Assembly: GCF_042685085.1 (NCBI RefSeq)
Contig: NZ_JBHUMM010000010.1
Coordinates: 186,001 to 250,000, forward strand
Direction of reading: 5' to 3'
Length of the DNA stretch: 64,000 nt
Source of the DNA: Marinicrinis sediminis
GTDB lineage: Bacteria > Bacillota > Bacilli > Paenibacillales > KCTC-33676
Shown here: positions 35,277-45,215 of the stretch, one piece after another
Numbering within the stretch: position 1 is the first letter of the stretch
Layout: every line of letters begins with the position of its first letter
Position numbers and translations under genes: made by a program
The notes under the pieces: generated by a model
What the model was told of the DNA's origin: nothing
The model's input: only the letters and a program-made list of their open reading frames with translations
The model's database searches: none

Positions 35277-36317
35277 ATGATCGCAATTACATCGAATACG
35301 ATTTCAGATGAGCGTCTGCAGGAAATTGTCAATCACATTGAGAAACAAGGGGTACAGGCGCACATTTCCAAAGGGACGGATCGTACCGTCATTGGCATTA
35401 TTGGCAAGGCAGACCCGCAACTAGTTGAACAAATCAGAGCAATGAAGGACGTAGAGAACGTGATCAAAATTTCAAAATCGTACAAACTGGCTAGCCGTGA
35501 CTTCCATCCGAGTGATACGGTGATTAAAATCAAGGACGTGGAAATCGGTGGCGACCAGCTGGTTGTTATGGGCGGGCCTTGTGCGGTTGAAAATGCACAG
35601 CAAATCGACGAAATTGCAAAATTGGTGAAGGCAGCGGGCGGACAGGTACTCCGTGGCGGTGCATTCAAGCCGAGAACAGGTCCTTACAGCTTCCAGGGTG
35701 TAGGCGTGGAAGGCTTGGAGATGATGGCAGAAGCCGGTGAAAAACATGGACTTCTGACGATTACAGAAGTCATGACGCCTGAGTATGTAGATGTATGTGC
35801 GAAGTATGCGGATATTTTGCAGGTGGGTACACGCAACATGCAAAACTTTGACCTTTTGCGCAAGCTGGGCGAGATCGATACGCCTGTATTGCTGAAGCGC
35901 GGTTTCAGTTCGACGTATGATGAGTTCCTGAATGCGGCGGAGTACATTCTGGCTGGTGGAAATCCAAACGTTATGCTGTGTGAGCGCGGTATTCGTACCT
36001 TCGAAAGCTACACAAGAAATACATTGGATCTGACGGCTATTCCGGTTCTGAAGCAACTCAGTCACTTGCCTGTTATTTCCGATCCAAGTCACGGCACAGG
36101 TCGTCGTGAGCTGGTTGAGCCAATGTCCAAGGCTTCTGTGGCAGCAGGTGCAGACGGTCTGATTATTGAAATGCATACCGATCCGGACAATTCCATGACC
36201 GGTGACGGCGTGCAATCCCTGTTCCCTGATCAATTCGCCAATCTGCTTGTTGATTTGGAGAAACTGGCGAATGTCATGGGCCGCAAGTTTGATACTGTGA
36301 AACAGCCGGTCGGCTAA
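35277..36317 (+). CDS. aroF: 3-deoxy-7-phosphoheptulonate synthase (type I-beta)
   Basis: First enzyme of the shikimate pathway, 346 residues, condensing PEP with erythrose 4-phosphate. The N-terminal ~75 residues form a ferredoxin-like regulatory domain, not a chorismate mutase. The barrel contains GGPCAVE, KPRTGPYSFQG, the metal-site segment SDPSHGTGRRE, and EMHTDPDNSMTG. This matches the I-beta class, which is usually feedback-inhibited by aromatic amino acids through the N-terminal domain. The gene has its own promoter and terminator. Confidence 0.94.
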   Translation: MIAITSNTISDERLQEIVNHIEKQGVQAHISKGTDRTVIGIIGKADPQLVEQIRAMKDVENVIKISKSYKLASRDFHPSDTVIKIKDVEIGGDQLVVMGGPCAVENAQQIDEIAKLVKAAGGQVLRGGAFKPRTGPYSFQGVGVEGLEMMAEAGEKHGLLTITEVMTPEYVDVCAKYADILQVGTRNMQNFDLLRKLGEIDTPVLLKRGFSSTYDEFLNAAEYILAGGNPNVMLCERGIRTFESYTRNTLDLTAIPVLKQLSHLPVISDPSHGTGRRELVEPMSKASVAAGADGLIIEMHTDPDNSMTGDGVQSLFPDQFANLLVDLEKLANVMGRKFDTVKQPVG

Positions 36318-36350
36318 CCCGCTGATTGCGCGAATTCTCATCGTTTATCG

Positions 36351-36390
36351 ATCCTTCTTTCCGTGTTAGAGACGGGAAGAAGGATTTTTT
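36351..36390 (+). terminator. intrinsic terminator after DAHP synthase
   Basis: ATCCTTCTTTCCGT pairs with ACGGGAAGAAGGAT (one G-U) around a 7-base loop, followed by TTTTTT. Confidence 0.92.
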
Positions 36391-36443
36391 GTTGGACACC
36401 TTTGCACGCGCATTTGTACTATTGGATTATTAATTTATACTAA

Positions 36444-36460
36444 TGTTACGATACCTTACA
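36444..36460. promoter_or_regulatory. GlnR/TnrA operator upstream of glnA
   Basis: TGTTA-N7-TTACA is an exact match to the consensus TGTNAN7TNACA. It lies 28 bases upstream of the -35 element, which leaves activation or repression open. Nitrogen-dependent control is therefore likely. Confidence 0.8.
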
Positions 36461-36488
36461 TTTATAAAAAAAATACCTAACATGGCTA

Positions 36489-36517
36489 TTGACGAGGGTA
36501 GGGGTTCATCTTATAAT
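36489..36517 (+). promoter_or_regulatory. sigma-A promoter of glnA
   Basis: TTGACG at 36489-36494 and TATAAT at 36512-36517 are separated by exactly 17 bases. The start codon lies about 78 bases further downstream. Confidence 0.88.
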
Positions 36518-36594
36518 AACGTCTATAAGGTTGAGAAAAGAGAACGTTCGTCGGTGGTAAGCCGCTTAATGTTCGGAAATAGGAGGAATTATTC

Positions 36595-38019
36595 ATGTCA
36601 GTTCAAGACGTTTTAAAGGTAATCGAAGAGAACAGCATTGAGTATGTAGATTTCCGTTTTGTTGATTTGTCCGGTAAAGCCCACCATATCACCCTGCCTG
36701 CTACAGAAGTAGAGGAGGAGACATTTGAGAACGGCGTTGCATTTGATGGCTCTTCCATTCCAGGCTTCCGCGGTATTGAGGAATCCGATATGGTGATGCT
36801 GCCAGATACGGAATCTACCTTTATCGATCCGTTTACCGCACATCCTACTTTAAATATCATGTGTAACATTCATACACCAGAAGGGGATCGCTACGATCGT
36901 GATCCGCGCTCTATTGCACAAAAAGCAGAAGAATTCCTGCAAACAACCGGTGTTGGAACGGCTGCATTTTTTGCACCGGAGTCTGAGTTCTTCATTTTCG
37001 ACGATGTACGCTACGAGAGCGGACAGCAGTCTTCCTTTTATGCGGTAGATTCCGAGGAAGCAGCATGGAACACTGGACGCAAGGAAGAAGGCGGAAACCT
37101 CGGCTTCAAAGTTCGTCAAAAAGGTGGATATGTGCCAGTAGCTCCAGTAGACACCCAACAGGATATCCGCAGTGAGATCTGTAACCTGCTGGCGGATGCC
37201 GGACTTCGCGTCGAGCGTCATCACCATGAAGTGGCTACAGCGGGTCAAGGGGAAATCAACTTCCGTTTTGACACCCTGACGAAAACAGCTGACAATCTGT
37301 TGAAATACAAATACATCGTTCACAATACAGCTAGACAATTTGGCAAAGTGGCTACGTTTATGCCGAAACCGATCTTTGGCGACAATGGATCAGGCATGCA
37401 CGTTCACCAGAGCATCTTCGATGGGGATACGCCTTTGTTCTACGAAAAAGGTTCCTATGCGAATCTGAGTGAAACCGCACTTCATTATATTGGTGGAATC
37501 TTGCATCATGCACCTGCACTGATTGCATTGACCAACCCAAGCACGAACTCCTTTAAACGTCTGGTGCCAGGCTATGAAGCGCCAGTTAACCTGGTATATT
37601 CCAAAGGAAACCGTTCTGCCGCAGTCCGTATTCCGGTTGCAGCCGTGACACCAAAAGGCTGCCGCATCGAGTTCAGAACACCTGACTCAACGGCGAATCC
37701 ATATCTTGCATTCGCAGCGATGCTGCTTGCTGGTCTGGATGGTATCAAGAACAAAATTGATCCACGCAAATTGGGCTATGGTCCACTGGATAAAAATATC
37801 TATGATCTGTCTGATGCAGACAAGGCTGAAATCCGCAGTGTTCCAGCTAGCCTGGAAGAAGCACTGGATGCACTCGAAGCAGATTATGAATTCTTGCTTC
37901 AAGGCGATGTATTCAGCGAAGAATTCATCCATAACTATTTGTCCTTCAAACGTGACGAAGCGAAATCCGTATCCATCCGTGTTCATCCGCACGAGTACTC
38001 CCTGTACTTCGACTGCTAA
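36595..38019 (+). CDS. glnA: glutamine synthetase, class I-beta
   Basis: ATP-dependent ligation of ammonia to glutamate; 474 residues. Signatures are FDGSSIPGFRGIEESDMV (beta-grasp domain), MPKPIFGDNGSGMHVHQS (ATP/metal site) and NRSAAVRIP. Segments YDRDPRSIAQKAEEFL, VDTQQDIRSEIC and KNIYDLSDADK follow the enterobacterial I-beta type rather than the 444-residue Bacillus I-alpha type. Tyr403 occupies the position that is adenylylated in E. coli. The gene stands alone with no glnR, unlike the usual Bacillus glnRA operon, so it is probably an additional synthetase. AGGAGG lies upstream of the ATG. Confidence 0.96.
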   Translation: MSVQDVLKVIEENSIEYVDFRFVDLSGKAHHITLPATEVEEETFENGVAFDGSSIPGFRGIEESDMVMLPDTESTFIDPFTAHPTLNIMCNIHTPEGDRYDRDPRSIAQKAEEFLQTTGVGTAAFFAPESEFFIFDDVRYESGQQSSFYAVDSEEAAWNTGRKEEGGNLGFKVRQKGGYVPVAPVDTQQDIRSEICNLLADAGLRVERHHHEVATAGQGEINFRFDTLTKTADNLLKYKYIVHNTARQFGKVATFMPKPIFGDNGSGMHVHQSIFDGDTPLFYEKGSYANLSETALHYIGGILHHAPALIALTNPSTNSFKRLVPGYEAPVNLVYSKGNRSAAVRIPVAAVTPKGCRIEFRTPDSTANPYLAFAAMLLAGLDGIKNKIDPRKLGYGPLDKNIYDLSDADKAEIRSVPASLEEALDALEADYEFLLQGDVFSEEFIHNYLSFKRDEAKSVSIRVHPHEYSLYFDC

Positions 38020-38052
38020 TTTCCGAACACATGGCAAAACGTGCTTCATAAA

Positions 38053-38095
38053 AAATGGCGGTGCCAAGGGTCGAACCTTGCGCCGCCATTTTTTG
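38053..38095 (+). terminator. intrinsic terminator after glnA
   Basis: AATGGCGG/CCGCCATT at the base and CAAGG/CCTTG at the apex form a long stem followed by TTTTTT. Confidence 0.9.
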
Positions 38096-38162
38096 TGAGG
38101 TTAATTAATGAATAGGGGATTGTATAAAGGACGGGAGCATGTTAAAATAATCACTGTAAAGC

Positions 38163-38263
38163 TGAAAGCGTTTGCACTCATGCAACGGTAAAGAACTGAT
38201 TCGGAACATGGCAACACCTCCCTAGCAGTTCTTCTTTCTTTCAGAAATGTGCAAACGTTTTCA
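38163..38263. promoter_or_regulatory. two cre sites upstream of the amylase gene
   Basis: TGAAAGCGTTTGCA (38163-38176) and TGCAAACGTTTTCA (38250-38263, reverse orientation) both fit the catabolite-responsive element consensus. They are 87 bases apart, about eight helical turns, ahead of the start codon at 38302. Repression by CcpA in the presence of glucose is expected. No clear -35/-10 pair was fixed. Confidence 0.8.
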
Positions 38264-38301
38264 TCTGTTTCTATTTTAACAGGGGAGAAAGGGGTCAATT
38301 C

Positions 38302-41300
38302 ATGCAAACAATGTATCGTAAATGGCTTGCTTATGTACTGATGGCCGCATTGATCGTGGGCATGTTCCCGGTCATGGGCACACAGCAAGCGCAAGCCAGA
38401 GTCAATGATGGACTGATCGCAGTGGACGGTTCCATGGATTCCGCATGGGACAATGTACCGGTTTTGGGAAGGTCGCAAACTGGAGGTTGGCAGAGTTATC
38501 AGATTGACAATCTGAGATTGACGAACGACAGTGAGTACCTTTACTACTGGGTGGATGCGGTGAATGTGCCCAACTGGACAGATAACGGACAATTTATTGA
38601 TATCGCGCTCAATGTGAACGGAGCGGATTCCGGTGTATCCGGTATCCCTTGGAACTATTCATACAATTTCAGTGGCGTGGATGCCAAGCCGCAATTTCAT
38701 ATCATGCAACGCATAAGCAATAACACGGATGTGAATGTCGCAGCGATCTATGCGGCAACCGATCTGAACAACCCGGTTGCTACCACAGACGGAGACCAGA
38801 AGGGAGCCGAATTCAAAGTCAATCGTGAACAGGGCTTTGAAGGGAAAATACCGCTCAGTCTGCTCGGACTTGAAAACGGGGATACCGTTCGGGCGATCGT
38901 CGTGCAGAGCGGAAATACGGACAATCAGCACGGCGCATTTGACGTCATTCCAGAGGACGCCTCCAATGTTGTCGCCTCGGACTGGAATCATGGCAGCACG
39001 CCGAACGTGCAGTCCGTTTACAGCAACGAACTGACACTGCAGGTGTTTAATATTGAAATCGATGGCAGTCAGGACGCCACCTGGTCAGATGCGCCTGTAC
39101 TAGGTCGCTCGGAGCAGGCTGGCTGGCAAGACTTCCACATCGACAATTTGCGTCTGGTGAATGACGGAAATTATTTATACTACTGGGTGGAAGCGCTTAA
39201 CGTAGAAAATTGGCAATATCTGAATTTGGCCCTGAACGTCAATGGAGTGGATTCAGGTGTATCGGCAAATCCGGAGGGCTATCCGTTCAATTTCGGAGCT
39301 GCGACGGCCAAGCCGCAATATCATATTGTCCATCAGGCTGACAATAGCAGTGCCAAGCTGGTTGATGCCGATGATATGGGCAACTCGATCCTTTCCACAG
39401 ATACGGCGACCAAGGGTGCTGATTTTGCCGTAAAGCTGAACAAAGAAAATGCAGAAGATCCTGCGGTTGGATTCGAAGGCAAGATTCCGCTGAGTGTACT
39501 GCAACTAGATAGTGGAGACGAGATTCAGGCGATAGCCGTACTGAGTGGAGACAATGCCGGACAACATGGTGCATTTGACGTCATAGTCGAACACGCAAAT
39601 AATGAAGTCGCCGATAGCTGGAATGAAGGGTCTGATCCGAATTCCCTGGGCGCTTACAGCAGTTCGCTGACGCTGGAAGGGGTTATCCAGCAGCTGACCA
39701 TCATGGACGCGACACCGGCCGTAGGAACAGCCAATATGCCGATTGATACGACGGAGCTCCGCATCGAGTTCAATGAATCGGTTACCGAAACGGTATATGG
39801 TGGACTGTCAGTTACCGTTGTGACGTATGACTACAGCATTAGCGGAAATGTCTTGACGTTTACAATCGACAGCAGTGAACTGGAGTACGGACAGACGATT
39901 GACGTCCAGATCCCGCCGCAATCACTGGAGAGTGAAGGCTATGGCTTGCTGGGTCATGATCTGTCTTACAGCTTGACGGTAGAGCCGCATCCGCTGACCA
40001 GACGCTATGTGCACTTCTACTATGATCGTCCGGAAAGAGATTACGAGGGCTGGAACTTATGGGTTTGGGCCACAGGCAAGACGAACGATGAAAAGAAATT
40101 TACGGAAACACGGGACGGGATGAAATTTGTCGAGATTCCCGTTTCTGATGGTACGAGTGCCATGGGCTTCAAGGTCAGGCTCAATGATTGGGATGAGGAA
40201 GATATCACGACGGATCGATATGTGACCTTGGCACCTACTCAGCGTACCGCTAAGGTATATGTGACTCAGGGCACAAGGGAAATTCGCCAGATTCCTCATC
40301 TGACAGGTCCTGAACTGGACAAAGGTAAGGCTACGTTCTATTACCGCGATGAGCTGCTGATGAGGGACAATGAAATGGATAGCATTGAAGGGGTCGAGCT
40401 CGTGCTGGAAAGCCCGGAAGGGACATCCCGACATACGATGAGCTATGACGCAGACAACGAATACTTCGTGTTTACACTGAACGACATTGCCGATGGTGTG
40501 ACCACCTATGAATTTGAAGTTACCCGCGACAGCGAGATGACAGTAGAAGACGATGTGCATAATCCGGACAAGACGGACGGGAAGAGCTATATCGAGTACC
40601 AAAGTCCAAGTTTGGAGATCAGCGCTTCCATCTCACCATCCCCTGTCCATTATGATGAGAATACCATTCTCTCCGTACAAGTGAATGAGGGAGACCAGAA
40701 CATAATCAAGAGTGTGAGAGCGGACTTATCTGCGATTGGCGGTAGTGACAAAGAGCCGATTGACCTGAAGCTGCTTACTCAAACCATTTCGGTAGAGGAA
40801 TCGACAACAGCAGGTACCAAGACGATTCCGGTGAAAGTCATCGACAAATACGGGAATCATTATGACACTTCTACGACCGTCACCATTGAACCGAAACAAG
40901 CGGTCGGGGAACTGGCTTTTGACTGGGATGAAGCCAGAATCTACTTCATTCTGACAGACCGTTTCGAGAACGGCGATACCTCCAATGATGACCCGAATGG
41001 TGAAAACTATGATCAGGAACATCTGGAGACGTATCATGGCGGAGACTTCCAAGGATTGATCAATCGACTCGATTATCTGGATGAGCTCGGCATCAATACA
41101 ATCTGGATTACTCCGATTGTCGACAATATCAACTATAACCTTGGTTTCGGACAGCCGCACCAGTATCAATACGGGTACCACGGCTACTGGGCCATTGACT
41201 TTACAGACGTAGACGAACATCTCGGGGATGTGGAGACGTTCAAAACGCTGATTGACGAAGCACATGATCGTGGCATCAAGATCATGGTCGATGTGGTGTT

Positions 41301-43887
41301 GAACCATACTGGTTACGGATTGAAACTGGGTGATACCAATACGACGGGAGCTACCAATTATCCGACAAGCGACGATCAGTCCAGATTCCAGAATATGATT
41401 CGGAAACAGCCTATTAATGACTCGGATCTGTTCGGCGAGCTTTCCGGTTTGCCGGATCTGAAGACCGAAGACCCGGCTGTGCGGGCACAAATTGTAGAAT
41501 GGCAGGCGGGTTGGCTGGAGCGTGCGCGCACCGAGCGTGGTGACACCATTGATTTCTTCCGTGTCGATACGGTCAAACATGTCGAGAACACGACGTGGCG
41601 TGCTTTCAAAAACGCCCTGACCGAGATCAAGCCTGACTTTAAAATGATCGGGGAATTTTATGGCGGCGGCGTAGACAATCGCGGCGGCTATACCGGAACC
41701 GGACAAATGGATTCCTTGCTTGATTTTGATTTCAAGGTAAAAGCAGAGGATTTCGTACAAGGTCAGGTTGATGAGGTTGAATCTTATTTACAGGACAGAA
41801 ATGGCAAGATCGACAATAACGTCACGATGGGACAATTCCTGAGCAGTCATGATGAGGATGGCTTCTTGTATCATTTGAAGGATAAGCTGAAGGGGAAGCA
41901 TCCGTCCTACAGCAGCCAGCAGATTCACGACAAGGCTCTCAGTCAGCTGAAAGTGGCGGCTTCCCTGCAAATTACGGCAAAAGGCCAGCCGGTTGTGTAC
42001 TATGGGGAGGAGCTAGGCCGCACAGGTCAAAATGCGAACTTTGATACTGCACTTGGTGAGAACAGAGACGACATGCCGTGGGATCAGATCGGTGTCAACG
42101 GTGAGCTTCATTATCATTACATGAAGCTGCTGAACATTCGGGATGATCATTCGAAAATCTTCTCCAAAGGAACACGCAGCAAAATTCAGGGCAGCAATGC
42201 AGATGAATACCTTGTATTTGAGCGTGAACATGAGGATGAGGCTCTATATGTCGGATTGAACACCTCCGACTCGGCCCAGCAGGTTACGCTAACACTCGAT
42301 GGAATCACGGAAGGCATGGAGATCTATGATGCCTACAATCGTGTCGTATATACCGCCGATGCAAATGATCAGATTGAGGTGACCTTGCCTGCGATGCACG
42401 ATGGGGGGACCTTTATCCTGACTGACGTACCTGCCGAAGAGCAGCTGGCATTGGAGCTGGATACAGAAGCGCTGGCAATTGGTTTTGCAGGCAGCAATTC
42501 GGCTTCCAGCGTGACCAATCATCTGACCTTACCGGTGGAAGGGGCCAACGGCTCTGCCATCACATGGAGCTCCAGCGACGAACAGGTGATCAAGGTGAAC
42601 GGAGAGGTCAGCAGACCTGCATCCGGTCAATCTAACAAGACGGTAACGTTGACGGCAGAAATTGAGAACGGAGAACAGTCTGAGAAACGTTATTTCGCAG
42701 TGACGGTCATGAAAAGACCTTCCAGCGGTTCGGGCTCAGGCGGCGTGATTCCGCCGAATGATACAGAGGAAGATTCCGAAGAAGACACGGAAACGGTAAC
42801 CAACCCGAAAGCAGACAAGGATGGCAAAATTGGCGTGAGTGTGGCCAAAGGCAAAAAGAAAGTATTGCTTCCTGCGAATGCAGCGGCTATTGACGGCAAG
42901 AACAGCCTGTCTGTGCAAAGTGAAGAGTTCACTGCAGAGATTCCGGCTGATGTACTGAAGCAGGTGCAGGGGCTGTTGTCTGATGAAGAAATGCAGGATG
43001 CTGAAATCAGCTTTGAATTTACAGCATTGAACGGTAATGAGACGGCACAGCTGCTGGATAAGGCGAAGGGCAAGAAAAAAGCCGAGATTCAGACAGCAGG
43101 TGAGGTGTATGCATTCACCCTGTCTATCCAGACGAAAGAGGGCAAGCAAACAAAGCTGACGCAATTCAGCAAGCCGATTACGCTGCGTCTGAAAGTCAAA
43201 GAGGGAGCGGACGAATCGCTAACCGGCATGTATTATGTAGGGGATGACGGAGAACTGGAATATGTAGGCGGCAAAGTGGAGAATGGCATGATGGTGGCAC
43301 AGGTCAGCCATTTCAGTAAATATGCCGTACTGGAATACAACAAAACTTTTGCAGATGTCAAAGCGGGCTTCTGGGCAGAGCAAGCCATCAAAGAAATGGC
43401 TGCGAAGCAGATTATAGCGGGTGTGACAGACACGATGTTTGCACCTGGTGAAGAAGTAACGCGTGCCCAGTTTGCAGCATTGATTGCCCGAACCTTGAAC
43501 TTGCAAGGCGATGGGGAGCATCCGTTTGCGGATGTGAAAGATCAGGCTTGGTATGCAGCCGATGTATCAGCAGTATACCAGGCGGGAATCGTCAATGGCA
43601 GAAGCAAAGAGCAATTCGCGCCGGATGAGACGATTACCCGTGAGGAAATGGCCGTTATGATGGTGAAGGCGTATGAATATGCAGCAGGCGTGACTGCGGA
43701 AATTAGCTCGCACCGCTTTGGTGACGAAGCGTCCATTTCCAAGTGGGCTGCTGACGATGTGGGCAAAGCCCATGCGCTGGACATTATGAAAGGACAGGGA
43801 CAAAATCAGTTTGTGCCAAAAGGCAATGCCACCCGGGCAGAGAGTGCACAAGTGATGTCCCAATTGCTTCGTTTGATTAACGGATAA
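38302..43887 (+). CDS. giant SLH-anchored GH13 alpha-amylase/pullulanase
   Basis: Secreted starch-degrading enzyme of 1861 residues. A signal peptide (1-32, AQA/RV) is followed by two tandem copies of a ~210-residue beta domain (about 36-250 and 250-455; DOMON/CBM9-like), a SbsA-type Ig domain, and a CBM41-like module near 568 (RYVHFYYDRPERDYEGWNLWVW). The GH13 barrel begins near 875 (YFILTDRFENGD). Catalytic residues are nucleophile Asp1089 (FFRVDTVKH), acid/base Glu1118 (MIGEFYGG) and Asp1184 (SSHDEDG). An Ig-like domain, a pre-SLH module and three SLH modules end the protein. Whether it cleaves alpha-1,4 or alpha-1,6 bonds, or both, is unresolved. Two cre sites lie upstream. Confidence 0.93.
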   Translation: MQTMYRKWLAYVLMAALIVGMFPVMGTQQAQARVNDGLIAVDGSMDSAWDNVPVLGRSQTGGWQSYQIDNLRLTNDSEYLYYWVDAVNVPNWTDNGQFIDIALNVNGADSGVSGIPWNYSYNFSGVDAKPQFHIMQRISNNTDVNVAAIYAATDLNNPVATTDGDQKGAEFKVNREQGFEGKIPLSLLGLENGDTVRAIVVQSGNTDNQHGAFDVIPEDASNVVASDWNHGSTPNVQSVYSNELTLQVFNIEIDGSQDATWSDAPVLGRSEQAGWQDFHIDNLRLVNDGNYLYYWVEALNVENWQYLNLALNVNGVDSGVSANPEGYPFNFGAATAKPQYHIVHQADNSSAKLVDADDMGNSILSTDTATKGADFAVKLNKENAEDPAVGFEGKIPLSVLQLDSGDEIQAIAVLSGDNAGQHGAFDVIVEHANNEVADSWNEGSDPNSLGAYSSSLTLEGVIQQLTIMDATPAVGTANMPIDTTELRIEFNESVTETVYGGLSVTVVTYDYSISGNVLTFTIDSSELEYGQTIDVQIPPQSLESEGYGLLGHDLSYSLTVEPHPLTRRYVHFYYDRPERDYEGWNLWVWATGKTNDEKKFTETRDGMKFVEIPVSDGTSAMGFKVRLNDWDEEDITTDRYVTLAPTQRTAKVYVTQGTREIRQIPHLTGPELDKGKATFYYRDELLMRDNEMDSIEGVELVLESPEGTSRHTMSYDADNEYFVFTLNDIADGVTTYEFEVTRDSEMTVEDDVHNPDKTDGKSYIEYQSPSLEISASISPSPVHYDENTILSVQVNEGDQNIIKSVRADLSAIGGSDKEPIDLKLLTQTISVEESTTAGTKTIPVKVIDKYGNHYDTSTTVTIEPKQAVGELAFDWDEARIYFILTDRFENGDTSNDDPNGENYDQEHLETYHGGDFQGLINRLDYLDELGINTIWITPIVDNINYNLGFGQPHQYQYGYHGYWAIDFTDVDEHLGDVETFKTLIDEAHDRGIKIMVDVVLNHTGYGLKLGDTNTTGATNYPTSDDQSRFQNMIRKQPINDSDLFGELSGLPDLKTEDPAVRAQIVEWQAGWLERARTERGDTIDFFRVDTVKHVENTTWRAFKNALTEIKPDFKMIGEFYGGGVDNRGGYTGTGQMDSLLDFDFKVKAEDFVQGQVDEVESYLQDRNGKIDNNVTMGQFLSSHDEDGFLYHLKDKLKGKHPSYSSQQIHDKALSQLKVAASLQITAKGQPVVYYGEELGRTGQNANFDTALGENRDDMPWDQIGVNGELHYHYMKLLNIRDDHSKIFSKGTRSKIQGSNADEYLVFEREHEDEALYVGLNTSDSAQQVTLTLDGITEGMEIYDAYNRVVYTADANDQIEVTLPAMHDGGTFILTDVPAEEQLALELDTEALAIGFAGSNSASSVTNHLTLPVEGANGSAITWSSSDEQVIKVNGEVSRPASGQSNKTVTLTAEIENGEQSEKRYFAVTVMKRPSSGSGSGGVIPPNDTEEDSEEDTETVTNPKADKDGKIGVSVAKGKKKVLLPANAAAIDGKNSLSVQSEEFTAEIPADVLKQVQGLLSDEEMQDAEISFEFTALNGNETAQLLDKAKGKKKAEIQTAGEVYAFTLSIQTKEGKQTKLTQFSKPITLRLKVKEGADESLTGMYYVGDDGELEYVGGKVENGMMVAQVSHFSKYAVLEYNKTFADVKAGFWAEQAIKEMAAKQIIAGVTDTMFAPGEEVTRAQFAALIARTLNLQGDGEHPFADVKDQAWYAADVSAVYQAGIVNGRSKEQFAPDETITREEMAVMMVKAYEYAAGVTAEISSHRFGDEASISKWAADDVGKAHALDIMKGQGQNQFVPKGNATRAESAQVMSQLLRLING

Positions 43888-43914
43888 GCGAAGCGCGGAT
43901 TGAAGGTCTGAATC

Positions 43915-43951
43915 TTTTCCCTCCTGTGTGTTTATGCAGGAGGGAATTTTA
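43915..43951 (+). terminator. intrinsic terminator after the amylase gene
   Basis: TTCCCTCCTG pairs perfectly with CAGGAGGGAA around a 10-base loop, followed by TTTT. Confidence 0.88.
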
Positions 43952-44008
43952 TTGAACAGACTTGCATGAAAATTCAAAAAACGTTCTGATTCCGGTGTGA
44001 AATGTTTC

Positions 44009-44037
44009 TTGAATGGCATAGGGATACCTGCTATCAT
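44009..44037 (+). promoter_or_regulatory. sigma-A promoter of serC
   Basis: TTGAAT at 44009-44014 and TATCAT at 44032-44037 are separated by 17 bases, 33 bases ahead of the start codon. Confidence 0.65.
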
Positions 44038-44070
44038 TACGTTAAATGAAAAGAGAAGGTGAGTGGAGAG

Positions 44071-45159
44071 ATGAATAAACGCGCGTATAATTTCAATGCA
44101 GGGCCTGCGGCACTTCCGCTGGAAGTCTTGCAACAAGCACAAGAGCAATTCGTGGATTTTCAGGGAATCGGCATGTCCATTATGGAGGTATCTCACCGCA
44201 GCAAGCAATATGAACAGGTACATAATGAGACGCAAGCTTTGCTGAAAGAGCTGCTTCACATTCCCGACAACTATAAAATCATGTTTTTGCAAGGCGGGGC
44301 CAGCAGTCAGTTCACTATGATTCCGATGAATCTGGTGGGTGAAGGACAAGTCAGCAGCTATGTGCATACAGGAAGCTGGGCAAACAAGGCGATCAAGGAA
44401 GCAAAGCTGTTCAGCGACGTGCATATCGCAGCCAGCTCCAAGGAGCAGGACTTCAAGGAAATCCCGGATCTTTCCGCTCTGGAACTTCCGGAACAGGCCG
44501 CTTATCTCCATATCACTTCGAACGAAACCATTGGCGGCATTCAGTATCAGCAGTTTCCGCAAACCGGCAAGGTGCCATTGATTGCAGACATGTCCAGTGA
44601 TATTCTGTGCCGTCCGCTGGATGTCTCAAAGTTCGGTCTGATCTATGCAGGCGCTCAAAAAAATCTGGGTCCATCCGGTGTGACGATTGTGATTGCAAGA
44701 GAGGATCTTGTCCAGGAGTCTCCTGCCAACTTGCCATCGATGTTCAGATACGACACACATATCGATAACAATTCCTTATACAATACGCCGCCGGTTTACT
44801 CCATCTACATGGTCAATCTCGTGCTGAAATGGGTAAAGGAAAAAGGCGGACTGGCAGAGATGGAACAGTTCAATCAAGAAAAAACGAAGCTGATCTATGA
44901 TGTGATTGACCAAAGCCAGGGCTTCTACCGTGGCGTTGCCGCACCAGCTGATCGTTCCATCATGAACCTGACGTTCACTATGGAGAACGAAGCATTGGAA
45001 AAACAATTTATTCAGGAATCCCAGGAAGCTGGCTTTGTCGGATTGAAAGGACATCGCAGTGTGGGGGGATTGCGGGCTTCGACGTACAACGCCGTTCCTT
45101 ATGAGAGCTGCAAGGCTCTTCAACAATTCATGCTGGACTTCCAGAAGAAACACGGCTAA
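44071..45159 (+). CDS. serC: phosphoserine aminotransferase
   Basis: PLP-dependent class V aminotransferase of 362 residues. It converts 3-phosphohydroxypyruvate to phosphoserine and also acts in the pyridoxal phosphate pathway in some bacteria. It begins with the conserved YNFNAGPAALP. The PLP lysine is Lys197 in YAGAQKNLGPSG. GHRSVGGLRAS near the end binds substrate phosphate. ATG at 44071 is preferred, with AAGGTGAG seven bases upstream; GTG at 44059 would add four residues. It appears monocistronic. Confidence 0.96.
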   Translation: MNKRAYNFNAGPAALPLEVLQQAQEQFVDFQGIGMSIMEVSHRSKQYEQVHNETQALLKELLHIPDNYKIMFLQGGASSQFTMIPMNLVGEGQVSSYVHTGSWANKAIKEAKLFSDVHIAASSKEQDFKEIPDLSALELPEQAAYLHITSNETIGGIQYQQFPQTGKVPLIADMSSDILCRPLDVSKFGLIYAGAQKNLGPSGVTIVIAREDLVQESPANLPSMFRYDTHIDNNSLYNTPPVYSIYMVNLVLKWVKEKGGLAEMEQFNQEKTKLIYDVIDQSQGFYRGVAAPADRSIMNLTFTMENEALEKQFIQESQEAGFVGLKGHRSVGGLRASTYNAVPYESCKALQQFMLDFQKKHG

Positions 45160-45215
45160 GCAACGCATATCAAACGTGAAGGTTCTGGTCCTGAGTGGAC
45201 CGGACGCATAAAAAT

